64,000 bases of DNA from the NCBI RefSeq assembly GCF_001467955.1, contig NZ_LNYR01000006.1, positions 250,253-314,252 on the forward strand, in the 5' to 3' direction. Positions 36,731 to 45,573 of the stretch are shown piece after piece. The notes under the pieces were generated by a model that saw nothing but the letters and a program-made list of their open reading frames with translations, was not told where the DNA came from and did no database searches. The DNA comes from Legionella quateirensis (GTDB lineage: Bacteria; Pseudomonadota; Gammaproteobacteria; Legionellales; Legionellaceae). The number at the start of each line of letters is the position of its first letter. Position 1 is the stretch's first letter. The translations under genes were made by a program, and so were the position numbers.

Positions 36731-38344
36731 ATGATTAAACAAATAATACTTGGTGTAATAGTTGTAGCGGTTATCGCTGTCATCATTAGAGTAATCACCT
36801 GGCCTACCAATCCCTATCCAGAACAACAAGTCCCAACAGATATTCCTCATTTCAAAACAGCAGATATAGATTTTACTCATGAATTCGATTCCAAAAATTC
36901 TTTGCCCTTTATGGGAGCTGCACTATTTGATTTAATGGGAAATGGGGAACAGTATCTTTTTGTCGGAGGTGGATACAATCAGCAGGATAAACTGTTTGTG
37001 TATCGTAAGGGTGCTTTTATAGATGTTACGAAAGAAGCGGGTATTACCAAGCCAAAACAAGATACAACTTATGGTGTTGTTGCAGTCGATGCTACGGGTG
37101 ATGGAAAGCCTGATTTATTTGTTACACGAGACAGCGGCATCTATTTTTATGAAAATAAAAATGGCGTGTTTACTATCAAAAAGCTGGATGTGGCCATAGA
37201 TGAACGATATGCACCTATCTCCATAGCTATAGCAGACCTGCAAAAAAAAGGAACAGTTGATCTTTTTGTAGCAACCTACGTTAAACCGCCCTACGTTGAA
37301 GGACAATCAATTTTTAACAAAAAAAATTACGGTGCCAAAAGCTTACTTCTAAAAAATAATGGCGATAATACGTTTACCGACATCACTGATGAAGCGGGTC
37401 TGAATTACATTCATAATACCTTCCAGGGCATGTTCGTTGATTTGGATAATGATAATCAGCTGGATCTGGTTGTAGCTCATGATACTGGCCAGGTAAGAAC
37501 CTATAAAAATATGGGCGACCTGAAATTTAAAAACATGCCAAATCCAACATCCGATGTGTACTCCTATCCAATGGGAATTGCTGTAGGTGACTACAACAAA
37601 GATGGCAGACCCGATCTATTTTTTAGCAATATAGGTCCCTTCTATTGGTGGAATTTCGGATCTGCCCCACCCAATCTTATTGTTCGAGGCGATTTAACCA
37701 AAGACCAAACGTTGTTACGTGAGAATATATTTTTGGAAAATAAAGGAAATTTCCAATTCGAAGATGTCGCCAAGAAAACAAAAACTGCAAATTATGAATT
37801 TGGCTGGGGGGTATTATTCCAGGATTTTACAAATGAAGGATATCAAGATTTGGTTATTGCACAAAACTACATCTCCTTCCCTCTGCATAAACTCTTTCGT
37901 TTACCAGGACGTTTACTTAAAGAACTTCCTGACTTTACCTATGTTTCAGTGGAAAAACAGGCTAATGCAGAAAATCCTTTCTACAGCATATCCCCCTTAA
38001 GTACTGATTTGACTGGTAATGGATATCCCGATTTAATCTATACCAATCTGAATGGACCTTTAAAAGTATTTATTAATCAAGGCGGTAAAAATAATTATTT
38101 AAAGGTTATTATGCCGAATAAACCTGAGGCCCTAGGTGCTGTTTTAACATTAAAACTGGAAAATGGCGAAACTCTTACTCGATTTTTTGTACCAACCCAA
38201 GGTCTTTGCGCCTATCAAGGAAACCAAATCATATTTGGGTTAGGCAAAATAGATAAAATTGTATCTCTGTCCATACATTACATGAATGGAACGGATAAAC
38301 AATTTGATAAACCTGAAATAAATACAACCCTGATAGTTAATTAA
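36731..38344 (+). CDS. membrane-anchored VCBS/FG-GAP repeat protein
   Basis: 537 residues. A single N-terminal helix (IILGVIVVAVIAVIIRVI) anchors a beta-propeller built of FG-GAP/VCBS blades. The Ca-binding-like loops are visible as DATGDGKPDLF, DLDNDNQLDLV, DYNKDGRPDLF, DFTNEGYQDLV and DLTGNGYPDLI. The last 90 residues (VIMPNKPEALGAVLTLKLENGETLTRFF) resemble the ASPIC/UnbV segment found at the end of such proteins. It faces the periplasm or surface. Function unknown; binding or adhesion is the usual guess. Monocistronic with a strong inverted repeat after it. Confidence 0.8.
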   Translation: MIKQIILGVIVVAVIAVIIRVITWPTNPYPEQQVPTDIPHFKTADIDFTHEFDSKNSLPFMGAALFDLMGNGEQYLFVGGGYNQQDKLFVYRKGAFIDVTKEAGITKPKQDTTYGVVAVDATGDGKPDLFVTRDSGIYFYENKNGVFTIKKLDVAIDERYAPISIAIADLQKKGTVDLFVATYVKPPYVEGQSIFNKKNYGAKSLLLKNNGDNTFTDITDEAGLNYIHNTFQGMFVDLDNDNQLDLVVAHDTGQVRTYKNMGDLKFKNMPNPTSDVYSYPMGIAVGDYNKDGRPDLFFSNIGPFYWWNFGSAPPNLIVRGDLTKDQTLLRENIFLENKGNFQFEDVAKKTKTANYEFGWGVLFQDFTNEGYQDLVIAQNYISFPLHKLFRLPGRLLKELPDFTYVSVEKQANAENPFYSISPLSTDLTGNGYPDLIYTNLNGPLKVFINQGGKNNYLKVIMPNKPEALGAVLTLKLENGETLTRFFVPTQGLCAYQGNQIIFGLGKIDKIVSLSIHYMNGTDKQFDKPEINTTLIVN

Positions 38345-38362
38345 GATGTGTTAAAAACTCGA

Positions 38363-38399
38363 TTTAGACGTCCGGTGAACAAAACACAGGACGTCTAAA
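38363..38399. terminator. 11-bp inverted repeat between convergent genes
   Basis: TTTAGACGTCC (38363-38373) and GGACGTCTAAA (38389-38399) pair perfectly around a 15-base loop, 18 bases after the VCBS gene stop. The AT ends could serve both strands. Confidence 0.6.
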
Positions 38400-38474
38400 C
38401 TATTGATGCGTACCCTTTTAACTGATTAACAATCAATTTTAATTGATGCATTTAAATCATTTGGCACTATAGGA

Positions 38475-39143
38475 TCATTCATCTACTTTTTTTAATTTCA
38501 GGGCAATGCAGGTAGAAATTGAAAAAAATACAGCATAGGCCACATTCATAGCTATAGGCATAATGAATTTACCGATGCTTGGCAACAGAAGGTAGATGGA
38601 AAAAACTGCTATTAAAAGAAAAAATGGATTCAAAAAACTCATCCATACTGGATAATTGGTTTTTCCTTTTAGAACCAGATAAAAGAAACCTAAAGACAGC
38701 AACAAAGTGGTAAGACGAATAATCTGCAAAAGCGTTTCATCATAAAACTGATAAGAATTGATGAGGAGATTTACATTAGCTGCATCACTACTTAATTGCA
38801 CTATAGACGCGATCATTGACCGGGAACCGATCCAGACTATCCCCATAATAAAACCATATCCGCCCAAAATCGCTATAGCTGCAGGGAGCTTACCACCAGC
38901 AGGTTCCAGCATTTTATACATATGCCAAAATCCAATTAAATAAAGCGGAGCTGATAATACAGCAATGAAGTGCCCAAAACTCAATCTTTGCGTGGAGATA
39001 TGCATCATAAATTGGTAAGGAATATCCGAACCATAACCTTCAGAAGTGTAGTGCAGTAGAAACTCGCCTGTTCCAACCAAAAGTGCGGCCACTAATCCGA
39101 CTAATCCAGAAAGAACTATTTTATCGTTTGTCATATCTATCAT
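38475..39143 (-). CDS. multi-pass inner-membrane protein (DUF6796-like)
   Basis: 222 residues and six or seven hydrophobic helices (VLSGLVGLVAALLVGTGEFLL, FGHFIAVLSAPLYLIGFWHMY, IAILGGYGFIMGIVWIGSRSMI and others). The TGEFLLHYTSEG and IGFWHMYK motifs resemble proteins annotated as DUF6796. No transport or enzyme motif is seen. The second Met (39134) could also be the start. Stand-alone; convergent with the VCBS gene. Confidence 0.65.
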   Translation of the reverse strand: MIDMTNDKIVLSGLVGLVAALLVGTGEFLLHYTSEGYGSDIPYQFMMHISTQRLSFGHFIAVLSAPLYLIGFWHMYKMLEPAGGKLPAAIAILGGYGFIMGIVWIGSRSMIASIVQLSSDAANVNLLINSYQFYDETLLQIIRLTTLLLSLGFFYLVLKGKTNYPVWMSFLNPFFLLIAVFSIYLLLPSIGKFIMPIAMNVAYAVFFSISTCIALKLKKVDE

Positions 39144-39182
39144 CCCTGGTTACCAATATTAACTCTCTTTAACTACCGGTCT

Positions 39183-40259
39183 TTAATTTGATTTCACATC
39201 TTTTAAAATCATAATATAAGCTTCCACGTAATCTGGCAAATGGTGTGTCTCGTGATAAAAGGCTTCTTTACCCGGATAACTTCCTGCAAGATAATCAACT
39301 TGATATAAATTATCTGCAAATGCGCCGCCTGTATCTGCCATTATCCCTGCTCTTGAGATTAACTGACCTGATTGTTCACGATACTGAACCAATAAGACTT
39401 TACCCAGACCAAATTGCTTCAAATCAGCGGCAAAGGTTACTTTGGGATTGACCGTAATTTTATGATCAGCGTCTTTACCATAACCTTTGATTCCATCAAC
39501 CTGCTTAAAATACCAATAACGCTCCTGTTGATAAGGCGCTTTAGTTCGATCATAGGCAATGTTGTTGGTTCTGTGGACATTAAAAATTTTCTTCTTATTA
39601 TTACCAAAATCAGCCACTACAGTGCCTTGTAACAAAGCGGCCTCTAAATCCTCGCGACTTAAATAAGCCAGAACGGGCACGGGCTGATTTTTAAGTGCAC
39701 CGGCTAATATAGCCTGTTTTCCATACTTCAAGCGAATTAATCCAGGCTTCAACTCTGCTTCTTCAATTGTTAAACCGTGTTCATCCGCCGGCAAGCCATA
39801 AAGAGCATAAGGCATTCTGGATGTTTTATTTAGACTGGCCTTAGCTAAATGAACATAATATTTGGTCATTAAGATGCGATCTTCAGGCAGATTTTTTAAC
39901 AAGGGCTTATTGGTTGACAATTGTTTCGCATGGTTTTTATCAGGATACCAACGGATAAAATCAAAATGTTGCTTAACAAAAGCAGGATCATTTAATTGTT
40001 CCTGATTTCGGCAAATAAATTCCAGTGTCGCTTTTACTCGAGTCAAAGAAATGGTGACTGTCTTACCGCCATGAATCACTTGCGGATCATAACTCGAACC
40101 TTTATTCAAATAAGCTAAGGTTTGTTTGGCAGTAGCACATAATTCAGCCCCTTTAAAATCATATGTACCATTAAAAAACGGGGCTGATTGAACAAAATGC
40201 GGCGCAGCGAAAGTTGATTGAACGAATAGTAAACTTAGCCATAAAGTTCGTATATTCAT
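39183..40259 (-). CDS. exported 3D-domain protein (MltA-like)
   Basis: 358 residues with a signal peptide (TLWLSLLFVQSTFA). The C-terminal part shows SRAGIMADTGGAFADNLYQVDYLAG, which matches the 3D (double-psi barrel) domain of MltA-type lytic transglycosylases, whose catalytic Asp lies in a DTG motif. The N-terminal 200 residues do not match MltA well. A peptidoglycan-cleaving or -binding role is inferred. Its ATG follows the rocC stop with no base between (TAA-ATG), so the two are translationally coupled. Confidence 0.65.
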   Translation of the reverse strand: MNIRTLWLSLLFVQSTFAAPHFVQSAPFFNGTYDFKGAELCATAKQTLAYLNKGSSYDPQVIHGGKTVTISLTRVKATLEFICRNQEQLNDPAFVKQHFDFIRWYPDKNHAKQLSTNKPLLKNLPEDRILMTKYYVHLAKASLNKTSRMPYALYGLPADEHGLTIEEAELKPGLIRLKYGKQAILAGALKNQPVPVLAYLSREDLEAALLQGTVVADFGNNKKKIFNVHRTNNIAYDRTKAPYQQERYWYFKQVDGIKGYGKDADHKITVNPKVTFAADLKQFGLGKVLLVQYREQSGQLISRAGIMADTGGAFADNLYQVDYLAGSYPGKEAFYHETHHLPDYVEAYIMILKDVKSN

Positions 40260-40955
40260 TTATTCGGCGGTCTCCTTCTTTTCCTCTGCATTGCGGGATA
40301 AGCCCAGTTTTTCTTTAAGACGAGCCACAGCATCAGGATCATACTGTCTCGTGGTTTTGTGCTTCACCACTACAGCAGCGGTTCTGACTGGTTGTGTCGC
40401 GGCGTGTTGCGTACTGTAAGCCGGGGATCTGACTGGATAGGTTGGCAGATAATCTTCGCTGGAGGCGGCTGCAACCTGATTCACTGGTTTATTATATCCA
40501 TTTGTCTGTTGATGCGTTGCGCTGACAGGTTGTGAAGATGATTTAGCTGCCACAATTTTTCGCGCATTTCGTACGCTTTTTTCTACTCGTTTCTTTATTT
40601 TGGCTGCTGCATGCTCAGACTCTTCTTCGGAAACATCGCTGACTGTATTCCCATTCAAATCAATTCGTTTTTCACGAGCTTTCAGGCAAGCCAGGTAGTC
40701 AAGACGACGAGTAAATACCACAACCGCTTCTCTTAGTTTACTTTTAGAAATACCAGCTTCTGCAGCTTTATCTGCATACTGCAAAATATCATCCATTATA
40801 CCTGTTTTCAAAGGACGAATTCGTAAAGAATTATCAAATGCACTGGGAAAATTAGCAGCAAGCCAAATCAAAGCCTCAGATCGAGCTCGTTTGGATTGAT
40901 TTTTTTGGGATTTATTGATTACAGCGGTGCGTGGATGCAGCTCCTGTTTTCTCAT
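40260..40955 (-). CDS. rocC: ProQ/FinO RNA chaperone RocC
   Basis: 231 residues. Residues 25-125 form a FinO/ProQ domain (ALIWLAANFPSAFDNSLRIRPLKTGIMDDI ... SKLREAVVVFTRRLDYLACLKAREKRIDLNG). The tail is basic and disordered (KIKKRVEKSVRNARKIVAA) with a Pro/Ser/Thr-rich stretch. In L. pneumophila RocC binds the sRNA RocR and represses natural competence genes. I base the identity on the domain, length and the position near dapB, sidP and pyk, all recalled from the L. pneumophila map. It is followed directly by the 3D-domain gene. Confidence 0.82.
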   Translation of the reverse strand: MRKQELHPRTAVINKSQKNQSKRARSEALIWLAANFPSAFDNSLRIRPLKTGIMDDILQYADKAAEAGISKSKLREAVVVFTRRLDYLACLKAREKRIDLNGNTVSDVSEEESEHAAAKIKKRVEKSVRNARKIVAAKSSSQPVSATHQQTNGYNKPVNQVAAASSEDYLPTYPVRSPAYSTQHAATQPVRTAAVVVKHKTTRQYDPDAVARLKEKLGLSRNAEEKKETAE

Positions 40956-41220
40956 TATGGTACCTTTGTTGTAGAAAGTATTATAGGATGAAAATAACTC
41001 AAGTTATTTGATTGGATAAAGTCTATTGACCGTGCATTGTTGGTTTTCATGTCCGAAATTAGAAAATGGAATAATACGGTTATTCACTTTAGAAATGAGC
41101 GCACAATGTACAATGTTTAACGGGTGTTTGCAAGTACTATGGAGCAATTCAGGGTACTAAAATCAAGACTTAAATACTCCTTGATGTGTATCCGATTAGA
41201 AATATGCATTAAGATAAGCC

Positions 41221-41226
41221 TATAAT
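41221..41226 (+). promoter_or_regulatory. -10 box before the Pmp3-like gene
   Basis: TATAAT at 41221-41226, 28 bases before the start codon, with no good -35 box at the expected place. The 299-base spacer from rocC shows no gene. Confidence 0.4.
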
Positions 41227-41254
41227 TAATAATTTAACAAATGGTGGATTCATA

Positions 41255-41449
41255 ATGAAACGAATAATTATGTCAATTCTAGCGCTTTTCTTTCCGTGGC
41301 TAGTCCTCCTGATTCGTGATAATCCGGGTGGTGCTATAGTCGCGTTAATCATGCAGGCTACTGTCATTGGATGGCCCTTTGCAACAATTTGGGCCTGGCG
41401 TACAGTTCATCCTTCAAACTTAGCGTCCAAAGACGAACAAGAAGAATAA
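41255..41449 (+). CDS. Pmp3/YqaE-family small membrane protein
   Basis: 64 residues, two hydrophobic helices (IIMSILALFFPWLVLLI and AIVALIMQATVIGWPFATIWAW) joined by RDNPGGA. This fits the Pmp3/YqaE family of stress-linked membrane peptides, which in yeast affect membrane potential. The acidic tail SKDEQEE is unusual for the family. Predicted start has only a weak GGTGG upstream. It is 46 bases before dapB and may be co-transcribed. Confidence 0.7.
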   Translation: MKRIIMSILALFFPWLVLLIRDNPGGAIVALIMQATVIGWPFATIWAWRTVHPSNLASKDEQEE

Positions 41450-41495
41450 ACCAGTACAGATTTTTAATGTTTCAAGCATACCAATTGGAGAAATA

Positions 41496-42227
41496 ATGTT
41501 GACTCGTGTTATTGTTAATGGAGCGAATGGTAAAATGGGCTCTCTTGCCTGTGAAACGCTAGCTAATCATAATGATTTTGAATTAGTAGCCCAGTTAACA
41601 AAACAAGATAATCTGGGTCAAGCCATAACCAGCACTAATGCTCAAATTGTCGTTGACTTAACTCGTGCAGATTGTGTCTATGATAATGCTCTGACCATTA
41701 TCCAACATGGTGCCTGTCCAGTTATTGGTACATCAGGATTACTTGCAAACCAAATCAAAGAGTTAGCTGCAGAATGTGAATCTCGACATCTTGGGGGAAT
41801 TATTGTTCCCAACTTTTCAATAGGCGCGGTGTTAATGATGACGTTTGCAGCCAAAGCTTCTGAATATTTATCTGAAGTAGAGATAATAGAAACCCATCAT
41901 CAACAAAAACTGGATGCTCCATCAGGGACGGCATTAAAAACGGCGGAATTGATCGCAGCAGCAAGAAAAAATAAAAAAAACACGCTCGAATTAAAAGAAT
42001 TAATTCCCGGTGCTCGAGGTGGTTCTCACCATGATATCAATATACATTCGTTACGACTGCCTGGGGTACTCGCCCGACAGGAAGTGATTTTCGGCAACCT
42101 TGGAGAAACACTGTCAATTACTCATGACAGTATAGACCGTCGGTGTTTTATGCCAGGAGTATTGCTTGCCTGCCAGAAAGTAATGGGATTAAATACCCTG
42201 ATTTATGGCCTGGAGCATTTGTTGTAA
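41496..42227 (+). CDS. dapB: 4-hydroxy-tetrahydrodipicolinate reductase
   Basis: 243 residues, about the usual length. NAD(P)-binding VNGANGKMGSLAC at the N terminus. The catalytic ETHHQQKLDAPSGTAL block contains the general-acid His pair, Lys and the substrate-binding SGT. RGGSHHDINIHSLRLPG and FGNLGETLSITHDS are also intact. It reduces hydroxytetrahydrodipicolinate in the diaminopimelate/lysine pathway. TTGGAGA precedes the ATG. sidP lies convergent downstream after a repeat. Confidence 0.96.
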   Translation: MLTRVIVNGANGKMGSLACETLANHNDFELVAQLTKQDNLGQAITSTNAQIVVDLTRADCVYDNALTIIQHGACPVIGTSGLLANQIKELAAECESRHLGGIIVPNFSIGAVLMMTFAAKASEYLSEVEIIETHHQQKLDAPSGTALKTAELIAAARKNKKNTLELKELIPGARGGSHHDINIHSLRLPGVLARQEVIFGNLGETLSITHDSIDRRCFMPGVLLACQKVMGLNTLIYGLEHLL

Positions 42228-42358
42228 AACGCGCACAGCTAGCAGAGAAAGAAGTTTTTTTTCATTTGGTTGAGAAGCAGTAATGCAGCCAAGCGCTAAG
42301 GAATCCTAGCATTTAATTACTCACTTGGTTAATGACGATCTGTTCTGGATTAAATTTG

Positions 42359-42446
42359 CGTCATTCCCGCGCAGGCGGGAATCCATGCATCAAATTAGCA
42401 CCTGATTGTGTTTGCCTAATGGATCCCCGCTTTCGCGAGGATGACG
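42359..42446. repeat. MITE-like interspersed repeat, copy 1 (complete)
   Basis: CGTCATTCCCGCG (42359-42371) and CGCGAGGATGACG (42434-42446) form 13-bp ends that match at 11 positions. The middle is AATCCATGCATCAAATTAGC and AATGGATCCCCGC. A second copy lacking the left end is at 63787-63856. It fills most of the 301-base dapB-sidP gap; no gene is seen there. Confidence 0.75.
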
Positions 42447-42528
42447 TATAAAAAGTAGAGTCGTTAAGAACCAAGCCACGTTACATAGAGCTTTTGAATA
42501 ATGTGTTTGTACCGCTATTAATCACCTG

Positions 42529-45042
42529 CTAATAGGCTAGAGCACTACTATTAGCACGTTTGGAAGCCTCAAATAATTCTGTCCATTCAACCACTGCTTT
42601 CTCAGCGAGAGATTCAATGCCTACATCACCAACGTTAAACATTGATAATACTATATCTCTGTTCCGATCATATATCGAGTTAGCTTCTGTTGTTCGCGTT
42701 GAATTCGATACCGGTCGTTTTAATATTTCTAAAAATATTTTTTCCAATCGTAATATATTATCGTCACCTGCATTTTTATCCTGCATCACACCGCGAATTT
42801 GTCTGATCCCAGTAAATGAATCAGTAGTTTTTTTATTTTTAAACAAGCTCAAACTCCACTCATTAGGCTTTTGAAATAGACTTTTTTGATTGATTAATGC
42901 GGTTAATGCATCATAAAGTTTGGTACAGGCATCCTCTCCTAATTGCCTGGCAGTTAATTTACAGAGCAAAACGTTCTCAGGTAAAAAATATGACTCCAGG
43001 TTTTTACTAATATTTTTAACTTCGTTGCCTGTGGCCATCACATCATCATATTTCACACCTTTTTTCGTACCTAAACGAGCATTAATCGCCTCGATAATAT
43101 CAGCTGGCAAATACATATCCGGGGTTTTTATACCGTCAGATCCAGGAGCGTTTTGTCCCGCATGCTCATGCTGCTGTCGCGACATATAGATATCTACAAA
43201 TATATTAACAAAATTAATACGCTCTATTTTATCGCTCGGTATACCGAATTTAGGCCAGACTCCATATTTTTCTTTATATAAAATCATGGCGTCAGTATGC
43301 ATTAACTCGATGGCTTTTCTATCCTTTCCGCTTACACAGGAACCGTAGCTATGACCGTCTATGGTCAAGGTAATCAACTGCTCTAATGAAGTTAAAAACA
43401 GCTCTCTTCCAACATAATCCCAAAAGGTCGCCGAACCAAGCGGGGATTCAAGAACTCGTTTATACTCCTCTAAAAGCTCCTGCAATCCGGGAGTATTGGC
43501 CACATAAGTTTGCGCGGTCTTTAATAAATGGAGACTATCAGCATCATCTGAAGCAGTATAATAGAAGTACTTCGCATAATTAAAAGGATGATTATGTTGT
43601 AAAATAGATGGCGCTTTTCCGCTTCTTTGAACAGTCGATCGCGCGTATTTAAATAATTCCAGATCAGGTGGAACTGGCAGATTTTCCAAAACCATTGAAG
43701 GAATATAGTCCACCGCGTGAATTGGACTGATTAACGTCTGCAATAAACACAGCTGTCCCGGTTTTGCATGCTCCATAACCTTGGCAAAATTTGCATCGCT
43801 ATGTCGCTGTTGAACTGATTCGGGAGCATCCAAAACATCACGACTTACTATATGGCTGGATCTAAAGCGTTTTCCATATAGATGTTTTACATCAAAAGTA
43901 TTATCTATATTGACAACTTGAGGATTAATTTTTAATAGACTATGTACCGCATAGTTTGCTGGAATAGGTAATGTCCTGTGGCGACTGGATAAAAAGGACA
44001 CCACATCTTCGACCCGATCCGCTTTTTGGAGAACGTGAGCTAAAAAGTTTTGTTGTACCTTGGATAACGACCAATACCACAAAGGAAGATTGGCGATATT
44101 ATCAAGAGAATTCTTGAATGCGACACTGTCTTTTTTATCCAGTATATACTCTTTAAATTTAGTTAAATTCGCATCAAACTTACCGGGCTCAGCTGCTAAT
44201 ACTTTGATCATTTCCTTTTGAGCTTTACTAAACCCCATAGACCTGGGATCTTCAGTTTTATCTTTATACCAGGTAGGGTACGGTTGAATATCTTTATAAA
44301 TTTGTTCTAATTCAGCAGCGATGTTAAGCGATGCTTTCTTTATCTCATCCCAACGTGCAATAAAGGAATTGATATCCTGCATGATTACCGTAGGTTCAAG
44401 GGGACTTAACTTCAGATGAGTAAAATAAGCTTTTTGAAATTCTTCAGTATTTTTAAACCATACCGGCGTTTTTGGGTAATTTCTTGATTTTAAATCATTT
44501 AATTCTTTTAAAAATTCGTCGGAATAAGGAGGAAGAGATTCATCATACTGTAAAATATACTCTGTACCATGCTCCATTTGCATGGGCATTAATGTTGCCA
44601 GGTCGGGACGTCCTCGACTCATTAATACATACTGCTCTGCTTCATTCAAACAGGCGATTCCCTCTTCAATCGCAGTACCTTTCGGCCAACTCCAGGAAGT
44701 TGCTATTACTTCAACCAATTTGGCAGTATAGAGTTCCAGTTCCTTTTGTAACTCTTCAACAGAGTCTTTTGTTAAATCGCAGGATTGTTTAACTTCGCTT
44801 GCATAAGCTTTTAATGTTTCGGCTGTCAAGGTTGTATATTTGGGATCCAGAGGATATGCATCCAGCATGAACAAAAAGGCATCATGAAGACTGTTTATTC
44901 GTCGTTCATAACTTCGCCTGTAATTGGGTTTTTCCTGAAAATATTCGATTTGATAATTGGGTATGAGAGTATCTAATGTACTAGATAACTCAGGCGTTAT
45001 TACAGTACCTTCCAAAACACGTAGAATTATACCTTTTCCCAT
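42529..45042 (-). CDS. sidP: SidP-type phosphoinositide phosphatase effector
   Basis: 837 residues, no signal peptide or membrane helix. The CX5R phosphatase loop is present at residues 569-575 as CVSGKDR in DGHSYGSCVSGKDRKAIELMH, the form seen in SidF/SidP and SopB-type phosphoinositide phosphatases. L. pneumophila SidP is a Dot/Icm effector of similar length (about 820) that removes the 3-phosphate of PI3P and PI(3,5)P2. As I recall, it lies beside mmsA, as here. The identity rests on motif, length and position. The tail ends SSALAY. Confidence 0.88.
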   Translation of the reverse strand: MGKGIILRVLEGTVITPELSSTLDTLIPNYQIEYFQEKPNYRRSYERRINSLHDAFLFMLDAYPLDPKYTTLTAETLKAYASEVKQSCDLTKDSVEELQKELELYTAKLVEVIATSWSWPKGTAIEEGIACLNEAEQYVLMSRGRPDLATLMPMQMEHGTEYILQYDESLPPYSDEFLKELNDLKSRNYPKTPVWFKNTEEFQKAYFTHLKLSPLEPTVIMQDINSFIARWDEIKKASLNIAAELEQIYKDIQPYPTWYKDKTEDPRSMGFSKAQKEMIKVLAAEPGKFDANLTKFKEYILDKKDSVAFKNSLDNIANLPLWYWSLSKVQQNFLAHVLQKADRVEDVVSFLSSRHRTLPIPANYAVHSLLKINPQVVNIDNTFDVKHLYGKRFRSSHIVSRDVLDAPESVQQRHSDANFAKVMEHAKPGQLCLLQTLISPIHAVDYIPSMVLENLPVPPDLELFKYARSTVQRSGKAPSILQHNHPFNYAKYFYYTASDDADSLHLLKTAQTYVANTPGLQELLEEYKRVLESPLGSATFWDYVGRELFLTSLEQLITLTIDGHSYGSCVSGKDRKAIELMHTDAMILYKEKYGVWPKFGIPSDKIERINFVNIFVDIYMSRQQHEHAGQNAPGSDGIKTPDMYLPADIIEAINARLGTKKGVKYDDVMATGNEVKNISKNLESYFLPENVLLCKLTARQLGEDACTKLYDALTALINQKSLFQKPNEWSLSLFKNKKTTDSFTGIRQIRGVMQDKNAGDDNILRLEKIFLEILKRPVSNSTRTTEANSIYDRNRDIVLSMFNVGDVGIESLAEKAVVEWTELFEASKRANSSALAY

Positions 45043-45219
45043 AGCTTATTCCCTTACTGCTTTTTGTTTTCATTATTGTACAAATAATTCAATGAAACAA
45101 TCATATGTTTCGTCATTAAAATTATATTCTCAGATAAGATATCAGGAAGTTGAGTACCTTAATAGTTTTACTTCATGCTAAACTATATTTTTTTTTGGAT
45201 AAATAATAAAGGGATGTCT

Positions 45220-45396
45220 ATGAAAAGTATAGAAGATTTTGTAGGGTTTTCTGAGTCAGGTATTGATGATGCCGTACAAAATGCGCTGGAAAATGCAGGG
45301 AATCCAATGCATTATGAAGTGGTGGAAACGCTCGGCTCACAAAACAATAAAACCAGGCGCCAATATCAAGTAACCTTAAAAACAATAACTGAATAA
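45220..45396 (+). CDS. dodecin-like flavin-binding protein
   Basis: 58 residues from the ATG at 45220, with AAAGGG six bases before it; an in-frame ATG at 45214 is too close to that site. The pattern SIEDFVGFSESGIDDAVQNAL, HYEVVETLG and RRQYQVTLKT matches dodecin, a small protein that assembles into a dodecamer and stores flavin. The Trp that sandwiches the flavin in archaeal dodecins is not present. Stand-alone between sidP and mmsA. Confidence 0.7.
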   Translation: MKSIEDFVGFSESGIDDAVQNALENAGNPMHYEVVETLGSQNNKTRRQYQVTLKTITE

Positions 45397-45573
45397 ACAA
45401 TCAAGACTATAATGTTAAGTTAACGGTTCACTTTAAACCAGATGACTCTCAGATACATTTTCAGTCTGTTTAATCACTCATCAGTTTAAACGAATCCAGC
45501 AATAAACCATGTGATTCATTTAAGCACCGGCATACGGCGCTCAATACGCATAATAAAAAAAAGGAGTTTAACA

